Shown: positions 12,207 to 21,165 of the stretch, piece by piece | How positions within the stretch are numbered: position 1 is the stretch's first letter | Layout of the letters: each line of letters begins with the position of its first letter | Source of the DNA: Polychytrium aggregatum | Lineage: Eukaryota > Chytridiomycota > Chytridiomycetes > Polychytriales | Reading direction: 5' to 3' | Assembly: GCF_025602895.1 (NCBI RefSeq) | Contig: NW_026516233.1 | Location: 310,001-374,000, forward strand | Length of the DNA stretch: 64,000 nt | Position numbers and translations under genes: made by a program | Notes under the pieces: generated by a model | Database searches by the model: none | Told to the model about the DNA's origin: nothing | What the model saw: the letters and a program-made list of their open reading frames with translations, nothing else

Positions 12207-13940
12207 GCTGCGGGTCGTGGGAGAGGGAGGGGTTGGTGGATGAGACTGGAAGACGGAAGGTGCTGAGCGAACTGGGCGCTGGCCGTGGAGGGAGATGGAG
12301 GATGCTCGAACATGGGGTATTTATCGTCGAGCAGGCCGGGTCAAGCGTATCGTCGGGCAAGCCCATTCCCACCCAAGCTGACCGGCGTCAAGCCCATTCC
12401 CACCGAGCAGACCGAACAAGGACGCAGCCCACCCCGTGCTATCCACTGCTGTCCATTGCTGTCCATCGTTGGCCCATGGCGCCGGCAGCTTGTTGACCGA
12501 CAGCCGTGTGGCGCGAGGTATGGGGCTCACGACCCACCTGCCGGACGCTGCTGTTGGAGAAAGTTGGGCCCCATCCGCCAACAATGCGGCCGGCTTGCAA
12601 GCCAGCTGAGCACCTGGGGCACGCCGTGCAAGAGGACACATACGACCACCACCAGCATCCCCCCCCCTCGCAGCCGGTGCGTCAACCACGACCGAGAGCC
12701 GGCAGCAGAGGCCCCATTTCGCCCGCTTGTCTTTTTTGTCGCCAGATCGCAGAGGCGCCCTGTCTGCTGCGCTGTCGGCTTTCCTTTCGACTGTCGTCCT
12801 TGATCTGCAGCCGCGCGTTCCCACGCTCTTGGACGAGGGGCACTGCATCACGCGGATGCGAGCAACGGCCGAATCTGAAACTTTCGGCCACATGGCCATC
12901 CGCTTGCCCTCGTCGCAACAAGGCCCGACAAGAGCCGCACGGCAGCCCTGTGCTGCTGCGGCCCATACACGCTGTATGCTCGCATGACCGGCAGTGGATG
13001 GGCCCGGGCAACCGCCCATGGGTGGTGGCCGAGGCAAGTCGCCAGTCCATGCGGATGCACAGATGGATGTCTGTGGGACCTGCCGGTGCTGCCCCATGAT
13101 CGCAGCCGCCCAACTCTGTCGGCAGGTCGTGCCCACCAGGACGCGGCTGGAGGGGGCTGCAAAGCGTCCGTATGGTCGCCATCGCCCCGCAATCTCGCCT
13201 CATATGTGGTGCTCCAGAGCCATCCATGCACGCTTCGCTCCGCTCTGGATCCGCAAAGGCCCATTCCGACCAAGCGAGCACTGGCTCTCGTGGCCATTGC
13301 TCTTTTCCTCCCTCTCTCTTCTGATCTGGGCCGACAGTGCTCGTGAGTCGGGCAAAGGATGGCGAAAACTCTAATCGAGGCATGGGCGGATCGAAGGCCA
13401 CAAACGCATGATCCAGATTGCACCCATGTGGTGGGCACTCGCGCCCAAGCCACCAACCAGCCCCGTGCCTCTCTTCGGGTCCACCTGAAGAGGCTGGCCG
13501 TGATGGTCTGAGTCGGTTGGACTCGCCGATCCTCGACCTCGATGTCGGATGTTGATTGCGGTGGAACGAGAGGAGACGGCACCCTCTTATCCACCAGCGA
13601 TCGAGCTCTTGATCGGGGTTCGAGCAAAGGCGGCGACTGCGACCAGAATCTGTTGTGCCCGCCATGTCGAAAACGTACGGGGTCGTATCGACAATCTCTC
13701 CCAGGCCCGAAGCTAAGCGCATCCAACCCTCGCCCAGGCCCCTCCCATCCGAGACGACCCCGAGAAGACCCCGAGAGCATGTTGGCTGCTCTCGCTCTGG
13801 ATCCAAATTCTTTTCACTATCAATTTGTTCCGCCCCCCTCGCGGCTGCTCATCTCGAATATGAATACACGCTGTAGACCAAGGCGCAGCAAAAGTTGGAA
13901 TCCGGCCATGGTCGGTTGACGGCATTTGGTATCGTCTTGA
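12207..13940. other. Upstream region of fungalysin; no supported gene
   Basis: The stretch is 1.7 kb. An AT-rich TATTTAT element at about 12318 lies roughly 110 bp upstream of the fungalysin ATG and could be its TATA-like promoter. Two overlapping minus-strand frames (12682-13806, 374 codons; 12848-13780, 310 codons) are long, but they overlap in different frames, are Arg/Pro/Gly/Ser-rich and contain no motif. They are most likely GC-driven open frames. No tRNA or rRNA seen. Confidence 0.4.
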
Positions 13941-14160
13941 GCCGATTGACGGTGGTGGTGGGCGATTGGTGTGGAGGAATGACCAATTGTATCATTGTTG
14001 GAAGCTCCACTCCGATTGCGGACAAGAACCACCACCATCTGAATCTCTCTGGTTGGAAACCTAGTCAAGCGTGGCTGTGTGTCAGCGAGATGACATGATC
14101 GTTTGGCTATCAGGCAAGACTCACCTTGACAAGATGTTTTCCCACGACTGATTGAGCGAG
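13941..14160 (+). repeat. Fanzor element left-end sequence, copy 1 (about 220 bp)
   Basis: It is nearly identical to the reverse complement of 18637-18860. The best-conserved core starts at the block GGAAGCTCCACTCCGATTGC, runs through GTCAGCGAGATGACATGATC and ends at CCCACGACTGATTGAGCG. In both copies it sits directly 5' of the Fanzor coding remnant in the sense orientation, so it is probably the element's left end and promoter region. Differences between copies are scattered substitutions. Confidence 0.8.
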
Positions 14161-15102
14161 CGATGTGTTTCTGGATCTGAATCAAGGACGCCACTGCGCA
14201 GTATCTCTGCCAGCCCAAAATGCGCTGGTTTTGAGGAGATTCTTTCTTCCCCAAGGGCAGAACCAGCCATCGCTGCTATTTTCTCGCCAGATGGCTCCCC
14301 GCAAGAGAAAGACACCACCCAGGCGACCAAGTGGATCCAGAGCACCCACAAGATCCTTGGTCTGCAGCAATGGATGAGCACCACACCGAGCCCCAAGATC
14401 CCTGGGTTGGCTTCCTTCCTGTTATACATTCGCCATGTGTTCACTGGAGGCATGCTGGACAAACAGCTGTACTTCAGCCTGACTCGGCGACGGCGATTCA
14501 AGCGACTCGATCTCCACAGCAAGCGACAGCGCACCGTCCACGAGATGTGCAAGCAAGTCATCGACCAGGCACCAAGGGAGACCGAGGTGGTGATTGCCTT
14601 TGGGAATGCCTCCTGGAAACAGGGGAAGGGATATGCTTCCAGTCCCAGGAGACTCAGGTTTGCCAAGTACTTTGAGCAGTTCCACCACCACCAGAGACGC
14701 CAACCAGACCGATCCGTCTCCAAGATCCGTGTGTGCTCGGTGAACGAGTTCAACACATCCCAGGTATGCTCACATTGTCGGGAAGCCAAGCGACTCGAGT
14801 CACCCGAGTATCTTGATATCGAGAAACCACACTTTGTCCGGAGCTGTACAAGCTGCCATACGCTGTGGGATCGAGACATCAATGCAGCCAGGAATATGAT
14901 CTCGGTATGCCAGTCGATCATCGTCACAGGAGATCGACCGGGTGTATTCAAGACTGTGCTCCCGAAACCAACCCAAACCACTCGATTGCCAACCAAGACA
15001 GGAGTGCAATGCCATGGCCTGCCCGCTGGGCCTACAAGTCAGTCAGCGGGGTTCAGACATCTGAAGCCTAGAAGGGGAAGTGTCCCGTTTCTTTCTGGAT
15101 AG
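14152..15102 (+). pseudogene. Fanzor (eukaryotic TnpB-like nuclease) remnant, copy 1, lacking the N-terminal half
   Basis: An uninterrupted frame of 316 codons. From about 14326 (TKW) on it aligns with copy 2: WMSTTPSPK, then VVIAFGNASWKQGKGYASSP and FAKYFEQ. It continues into parts copy 2 has lost: a zinc-finger module, CSHC followed by CTSC, then DRDINAARNM, the RuvC-III aspartate block of the TnpB/Fanzor/Cas12 family. After the shared left end (to 14160) only about 165 bp separate it from this homology, where copy 2 has roughly 900 bp. The N-terminal domain and the RuvC-I aspartate are therefore missing or unrecognisable. Fanzor proteins are RNA-guided DNA endonucleases carried by mobile elements; this copy should be catalytically dead. 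The frame stays open to the end with no stops, which suggests fairly recent decay. An insertion of another TnpB-like family is unlikely because copy 2 is clearly the same lineage. Confidence 0.8.
15080..15093 (+). other. Candidate element 3'-end motif (GTGTCCCGTTTCTT)
   Basis: This short motif lies just before the stop of Fanzor copy 1. The same core, TGTCCCGTTTCT with one change at the second site, recurs at 41614-41627 and 49625-49638, the latter two far from any Fanzor coding sequence. It may mark a right end, where TnpB-like systems encode their guide-RNA scaffold. Short shared 12-mers can occur by chance in 64 kb, so the call is weak. Confidence 0.25.
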
Positions 15103-15551
15103 ACTGTAAGTATCTTGTTCCTTGTGCATTTCGACAGTGGATGCCGGGTCGCCCATATTCTGGGCAGTCCAATTCGGGGTTGCCATCCCTCTTGGGATGG
15201 TGATGGGAGGTGTTTGACTCCCTTGTGCAAAGTGTGTGTGTGTGCAAAGTGTGTGTGTGTGACGGCGAGAGGCTTCTCGCCTTCCCTCGGGGGTCTCTCG
15301 CCAGAGACTGCTCTTCTCGCCGACCGAGGTGGCTCCGAGAGCGCGTTTTTTCGTTCTCGCTCATTTTATTAACAAGAATTTTTTTCATAGTGTTTGCTCA
15401 GCCCCGCGGTTTGGATCGCGGATTTCGGCATTCCGTATTGCAACTTCCCGACACCCGGCCGGCCGGCCCAGCAACCCGATAGCTCGCCATCCCAGCATCC
15501 TGATATCCCGCCATCCTGACAAACGGCACCGTTGTCAGCCCGCATTCGGAA
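15103..15551. other. 5' flank of the ZIP transporter gene
   Basis: It contains a short duplicated GT-rich motif (TGCAAAGTGTGTGTGTG twice, 15225-15260) and a T-rich run near 15345-15390. CCGGCCGGCC lies at 15458. No reading frame with a recognisable domain. Confidence 0.4.
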
Positions 15552-17101
15552 ATGCTGCAGTCGCCGCCCCAGCCATCGCTGCCGATGCAACAGCAGCAGC
15601 AGTCCTTCGAGTTGAGCCTGTTTCTGTCGCTGGTGGCCGGCCTCGGAACCGCACTGGGTGGCCTCGTCTTTCTGCTCCTTGCTCGAACAACCGAGGGAGC
15701 TTCCTCCTCGTCTCACTCGCAATCGCTATTGCCACTGCCATCATCGACGCCGCTGTCGTCTCAATCGCTGTCCCCGCACCACAAGGCCGATGACGACATT
15801 CCCATCTCACCAAAGGTCTTTGGACGACTGCAGGCACTCTCGGCAGGAGTCATGCTGCTCCTGAGCAAGGATCTGTTCTTTGCCGAAGCACTGCCGGTGA
15901 CTGGCTGGAGCGCCGCTCTGTTCTGGTTCGCAGCCGGTGGGGTTGTGATGTTGCTTATCGAAAAGGTAGGCGGATCTGACGGCACAGCTGAGAGCACGGT
16001 CTCGGATTCGGTCTCGATTCGATCGAACGTCTCGGATTGCATTGATGTCCTGGATTCGCTTGGATGGGGCTGAGCCCCAAGGCTCGAATGCATGATCGTG
16101 GCTTGGTTGATCCAGCCGCCGGCTTGCTCGATCCAGAGCGGCCAAATTGGATGGTGCCCCACTCCTGCCCTGTGCAAACATGGAGGGAAGGGGGCGATCC
16201 CGATGCCATTCAGCCGACTCCCAGCTTGGCTCTCATCGGCTATGGCTTCTCATTGGCCATGGTTTCTCGTCTGGCAAGCCGACCCCGTAGCTTATCTGAC
16301 GAGACTGTATTATTCCCGTCTTGCCGCCACTCAATCGCCGGTCGAATCCTCTCCTATCGACGATTGCCAACCATTCGCCAGTGCATCCATGTGCCCGAGC
16401 CGACTTCGATCCGCAGTGAAGACGGCGAGCCATTGCATACATTGCTCAGCTCCTTTGACGATCTCGAAAAGCTCAAGGTCGACCGCTTTCCAGACTCGGG
16501 CCCTTCGTCAAGCTCGACTGCATCTTCGCACCACCATAGCTCGCTGTTTCGTTCGATTCCGGCGCACCAACTCCTTCGCACCGCGATGGTGACCTTCATC
16601 GCGATGGGCATCCACAACCTGCCTGAAGGCATCTCAGTCGCCATCTCGACGACCACAAACCTACGACTCGGAATGAACCTATGTTTCGGCATCATGCTCC
16701 ACAACATCATCGAGGGCATGGTCGTGGCATGCTCGTTGTGGTATGCTCTCAAGTTGCCCTGGGCAGTGCTGGTGCTCTGTCTGTTCAACGGGCTGATGGA
16801 GCCGATTGGCGTCGTTGCCGTACGGATCTTTGGCATTTGGGACATGATCAGCCAGCCGGGCGTCGTCGAGCGAGTGCTTGCCGGCGTTGCCGGTGTCATG
16901 GCCGGAATCGCTCTTAGCGAGCTGATACCCGGGGCTGCCATCTGGATTGGCAAAGGCTTTGGCATCGAGACGTTTTCCCACACAAGCTGGCGGCGACTCT
17001 ACCGATTGGGGCTTCAGGTTGCTCTCTGGACGCTCATGGGTGCGCTCGCCGGGGCCATTATCCTGAAGCTGGCCGATGTTCTTCTCGCAGAGATAGTTTG
17101 A
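15552..17101 (+). CDS. ZIP family zinc/iron transporter (Zrt3/ZupT-like)
   Basis: A divalent metal importer. Two exons, 15552-15965 and 16382-17101, join in phase 0 (GAA AAG to TGC ATC) to 377 aa. Exon 1 has three hydrophobic segments (around LSLVAGLGTALGGLVFLLL, LSAGVMLLLS and ALFWFAAGGVVMLLI) with a Ser-rich loop between the first two. Exon 2 begins with a polar cytoplasmic loop containing a short His run (SHHHSS), then the diagnostic TM4 motif GIHNLPEGISVAIS (His 216, Glu 220) and TM5 motif HNIIEG (His 245, Glu 249) that form the metal site. Three more hydrophobic segments end at the stop. The organisation fits the GufA/ZupT-Zrt3 branch, which in yeast releases zinc from the vacuole; that location is inference here. 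The gene sits between two inverted Fanzor copies but itself looks intact. The 416-bp intron is long for this window, and its acceptor is a by-eye choice. Confidence 0.88.
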
Positions 17102-17325
17102 ACACCCAGGGGACCCTGGCATCAGGAGGGGTGGGCACCTCCCGCGCAAAATATAGCGGCGTTGCCGGGGTGGGCCGGGGAGAAGGGTCTCGGAAAGAAA
17201 CGGAGGGCTCTGGAAGGCATAGATTGAATAAATGTAGGCGCTGTCGGCAAAACAATGTCAAGATGACACATGATAGCGTAGTCTGTGATGTGCTCGTGTC
17301 AAGCAAAGCCATAAAATACGTCAAA
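17102..17325. other. Intergenic region between ZIP gene and Fanzor copy 2
   Basis: 224 bp with no coding signal. It has no visible similarity to the sequence after Fanzor copy 1, so a shared right end could not be drawn. Confidence 0.4.
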
Positions 17326-18639
17326 TCACTTTGGCAGCCTCCGAGTGAAGACCACCGGTCGCTCTCCGGTCTCCACAATCGACTTGCACTGCTCAAAGTA
17401 CCGAGCAAACCGCTGCCTCCGAGGGCTGGATGCATAGCCCTTACCCTGTCGCCATGATGCATTGCCAAAGGCGATGACCACATCGGTCCGTATCGGGGCG
17501 TGCTTCAGGACGGCCTTGCACATCCTGTCGACGGCCACTTGGCGCCTCTTGTGGCCCGTGAAGCGATGGTGACGGGCCTTCTTGCCAAGGTGGAAGTCGA
17601 GCTGCACTCGTAGCTCCGGTCGCAGGACATGGGTGAGATGGACCTTGAAAGCCTCCGAGGACGACACCTTGGGCGAGGGGGTGGTCGACATCCAGGTCTC
17701 GATGCTGAGTCGATACTTCATGGTGTTGTGCCACTTGGTGTTGGACGTATGGCCACACATGTGCTGGTAGTGGCCATTGGAGAATGAGACCACCTCGTCT
17801 TGGTGGCCCGGTGCTTGGATGACCGCCGTGAAGATGGAGCCGACTCCAGGATCGATGCCAATCCAAGTGGTGCGATCGGGGTTTGGGTTGCTAATGTGGG
17901 CCTGGATACGCTGTTCGGCAGTCGGAGGAGGCTCGATGGTCTCGGTGCGATCGGTTCGACGCACAAACTTGACGAGGCCGATGGTGCATCCAATGCCATC
18001 GGTGCTGATCTCGTAGTTGAACAGCTTCTTGTTCACGTCCCGCTCTTGGAAGAGGGAACTACGCAGCTTGAAGCAACTGCGCCAGAGACGATCCTGGTTG
18101 TTGATGCCGTCCTCGCCTTCATCCTTGAGCATGTCCCTGGTGAGTCCAAGGCGCTTCTTTGGACCCAGGAGATTCCAAAGAGTGACCGTGTCAATCTTGA
18201 CATACTTGGCCCTTGCAGTGCATAGAGGAACCATCGTGCACACGGCCGGAGGAGTGTCAAGAGCGAGCTGCTTGAGTGCCCAGTTGAGTCTGGATGCCAG
18301 CTTGTTGATCTTGGACTTGGTGGTGCCGAGCTCAGACTTGGCCTTGGTGAACCTCTTGTCGTCGGAGGGAATGCCTTGGGTAGTGAGCTCGTCCAGCTTG
18401 GCCTGGCGCTGCAGCTCGGTGACTCGGAGGGCGGGCATGTCACAGTCGATCCACTTGTGGACATCGTCGACCATCTTGTCCCGGGCGAGGATTCCCACAT
18501 GGTGTGAGAGGCGATGAAGGGCCCGGAAGCGGTCCTGGTCGTTGCTGTACCGAAACTCGTCCAGGACGTGGCCAAAGTCTGGATAGAGGAACTCGAGATC
18601 GGCCTTGGTGGCGACTCGACCCCGATCGCTCTCCCACGC
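17326..18639 (-). pseudogene. Fanzor (eukaryotic TnpB-like nuclease) remnant, copy 2, lacking zinc finger and RuvC-III
   Basis: The frame is open from 18639 to a stop at 17326. No ATG exists before the upstream TGA; the first in-frame GTG is at 18498. It keeps a Lys/Arg-rich N-terminal region, the RuvC-I block TWIGIDPGVGSIFTAV (Asp codon at about 17851-17853), WMSTTPSPKV and VVIAFGNASWRQGKGYASSP. Right after FARYFEQ it jumps to the C-terminal tail CKSIVETGERPVVF. The equivalent of copy-1 bases 14680-14907 (228 bp, exactly 76 codons) is absent, removing both CxxC pairs and the RuvC-III aspartate. The deletion is in frame, with its junction at about 17388/17389. The element is inverted relative to copy 1. 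It cannot cleave DNA by the known mechanism, but it keeps a long open frame, so either decay is recent or the shortened protein is tolerated. Confidence 0.8.
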
Positions 18640-18860
18640 TCAATCAGCCGTGGGAAGACATCTTGTCAAGGTGAGTCTTGCCTGATAGCCAAACGATCAT
18701 GTCATCTCGCTGACACACCGCCACGCTTGACTAGGTTTCCACCCAGAGAGATTCGGATGGTGGTGGTTCTTGTCCGCAATCGGAGTGGAGCTTCCAACAA
18801 TCATACAATTGATCATTCCTCCGCATCAATCGCCCACCTTCGCGCCGACACAATCGGCGA
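18637..18860 (-). repeat. Fanzor element left-end sequence, copy 2 (inverted partner of 13941-14160)
   Basis: The reverse complement matches the copy-1 left end over about 220 bp with scattered mismatches. It lies immediately 5' of the copy-2 coding remnant. Together the two make a 4.9-kb inverted arrangement enclosing the ZIP gene. Confidence 0.8.
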
Positions 18861-19503
18861 CGAGCGGGCGGACTTGACGGCGAGGTCAAGATGAGGCGGG
18901 ATGAGGAACAGGGCGGGCCAGCGGACTGTCTCGTCGACTGGACGGTGATTCCGTTGACAACGCCGCTGGCAAAGTGGGGGCAGGGATGCGATGGATGCGA
19001 TGGATGCGATGAATCGGCGCTGTCCGTCTGCTGTCCGTCTGTGGTGGACAAGTAGAGGGCATTGCGATGACATGCAGCTCCGTAATATCCAAGACGATAT
19101 GTGTCGGTTGTGATCGGCAAGTAGACCCCCTCCCTTTTTTTTCTCACTCTTGCCAAACGGGCATGCGATGTGTATCCCTGTCCGGCTCGTTCCAACACCG
19201 CCCTGCGACTGTTTCGCCCTGTCCGTCCCAGAACCCAGTCCCCTGGCGCCTGGTCACGCTGACCCACTCCCACTCGCTCTTGTACCCATCGCGAGTCACT
19301 TTCGGCCAGCCGGCGCTGGGTCGATCAAGCCAAGAGCCCCCCCCCTTTTTTTTTCGCCTCCGCCGCTATCTTCCTTGTCGGCGCCAGGATTGCAGTCATA
19401 TAAAGGCCTCCCTCCTCTGTTCTCCAGCCGTCTCTGCCACTCCTTCCATTCCGCCCACCAGCAACAACCAGAGACCTCCCCCACCCATCCACTCTTCGAC
19501 AAC
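18861..19503. other. 5' flank of a small unknown gene
   Basis: Includes a GATGCGATG trinucleotide-type run near 18985-19010 and pyrimidine-rich tracts (CCCCCCTTTTTTTTTC) near 19340. A TATAAAGG element at 19399, about 100 bp upstream of the ATG at 19504, is a plausible TATA box. Confidence 0.45.
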
Positions 19504-20220
19504 ATGCCGCCACTCATGTCCAAGAGCTCCCAGCTTTCCAACGGTCACGGCCCTGTCGCGATCCCCGGCCATGCGAGACATAAGCGTCGACACAGCCAGA
19601 CGGACGAGATCCTGGCTCGTGGACTCGACGCGAGCGACATGGACCTGGATCATCGCAGCGGGTAAGAGGCAACAGCAACAGCATCGGCAGACCTGGAGTG
19701 GGGCCGAGGGATTACAGCGGGGAAGGGATCGCTTTGGGACACGGACTGCATCCAGAGACCCCAGAGACCCAGACCTCAAAGGACACACGACGCTGGGGCG
19801 TGCAGTGAAAAGTCTTGGTGGGGAGGAATGATGGCGAGTGTTATGGACAGGACAGTCCCTGACGGCCAGGCAGGAGCCGTAGCCACAACCCCGGAAATCG
19901 ATGGCCAGACTGGCGCTAACCGTCTTCCCGCCTTCCGTCCTTCCCCGCCTTCCAGTCCATGTATCAAAGCCTTCGCTTCCGAACCTCATCCCAAGCGAAT
20001 GCGAGAGACGGCACTGACCGTGCCCTTGAGCCCCGTCTACTATCCGATGGAGAGCTGCCTTGACTCACACCTGCTCTTTGGTCGTCGTGCTTCCGATGCC
20101 GCCAAGCAGCATCACAACATGGGCTATGTGGAGCGCTGCGACAGCTTGCGTTCGCAAACCATGAGCATGTACCATCGCCAGGAGGAGATGTATTATGGAG
20201 TGGCAAGTCTGATGGCCTAA
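19504..20220 (+). CDS. Small protein of unknown function
   Basis: Two exons, 19504-19661 and 19956-20220, are joined in phase (GG to T) and give 140 aa. The start is supported by a TATA-like element about 100 bp upstream and a Pro-rich 5' leader. The protein is hydrophilic. An N-terminal Ser/His/Arg region contains [13 protein letters not shown], a basic stretch with a potential Ser phosphorylation site (RRHSQ). A short [15 protein letters not shown] block and a Gln/Met/Tyr-rich end ([16 protein letters not shown]) follow. No signal peptide, membrane segment or known domain is seen. The clean intron borders and matching phase argue that this is a real gene; function is unknown. It is followed by a long CCAT microsatellite in the 3' flank. 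Confidence 0.6.
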
Positions 20221-21165
20221 CTCTCGGCCACAAACAACTCTCGGCCCGCCGGTACGCTAGGGCCCAGGCTCCAGCGTTCGCTCACTTTCCTTTGATCTGT
20301 GCATCGATAGTATCCATTCCTGCGCCCTTCTCGCAACAACACCCACACCAGAACCCTAAGATCAGCGCTATCACCATAGCACATTGTCGTGATCATCAGC
20401 TCCGCCACGCCGCATTGCTGCTGCTGCCCATTTCGATTCGGTCCTGCCATCCATCCATCCATCCATCCATCCATCCATCCATCCATCCATCCATTCATCC
20501 ATCCATCCATCCATCCACCCATCCACCCATCCATACACACACACGACTCCATCTTTCTTTTTGCCCCTGGACTACTTTTGTTTTGCTTTTGGCTGCCCAT
20601 AGACTCTTGCTGTAGATACCGTAGATACTTTTGCACTCACGCCTTCACGCAAGTGCACTCCCCCCTTATCATCAAAAACAGTGTTCGCAAAATGAACCGG
20701 GCCACTTGATTTTTGGGACCAGCGGCCGCTCCCTCTGCTTATCCATATCTCTCTTTCTCTCCCTCTCTCTCTGGATACTGAATACATTGTTGTCCATTCA
20801 TCGCCATCACTGCGGTTGCTCTCACAGTCGCAGTCTCGAGCACACCGGATGACCTCCATGAACGATGGTGACTGACATGTACCAGAGTCATATGCGTTGA
20901 TACGCGAATCAGCGGATTGTCGTCGCTCCCTCAGCTACATTCCCAGGAACTAGAGCCTGTATCATTTGCCCTATCCAGCTATGAAAACGAGACGTCCCCA
21001 TTTCATTTTCGTTCGTTTTTTTTTTCTTGGGGGAGGGGACGGAATGGAAGGATGTAAGAGGCCAGAAACGGCATTTTGTTCTTTCTTTTCTCTCGGAGAA
21101 CCTTTCAAATGCCTCACGGTGGAAGTGCAACTTTAAGATGGGGGGGGTGCGATGAGAGAAGCAGG
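20221..21165. other. Convergent intergenic region with CCAT microsatellite
   Basis: Plus-strand 20449-20540 is (ATCC)n with a few interruptions. The rest is AT-richer than the genes and has T runs, such as 21014-21024. No gene signal. Confidence 0.6.
20449..20540. repeat. (ATCC)n microsatellite
   Basis: About 22 tetranucleotide units, nearly perfect on the left and degenerating to ATCCACCC and ATACACAC on the right. Confidence 0.9.

Noticed and set aside
10461-12266. 601-codon plus-strand frame antisense to fungalysin
   Set aside because: It is a mirror of the fungalysin coding strand (Val/Gly/Asp-rich) and covers introns and exons alike. The minus-strand gene has a signal peptide and catalytic motifs.
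12682-13806. Two long overlapping minus-strand frames (374 and 310 codons) in the gap upstream of fungalysin
   Set aside because: They occupy the same DNA in different frames, show Arg/Pro/Gly/Ser-biased composition, have no motif and no splice-supported extension. GC-rich DNA has few stops by chance.
14165-14377. Possible frameshifted RuvC-I (FLDLNQG) upstream of Fanzor copy 1
   Set aside because: The resemblance to GIDPG is too weak and lies in another frame. The length between left end and homology is far too short for the missing N-terminal half.
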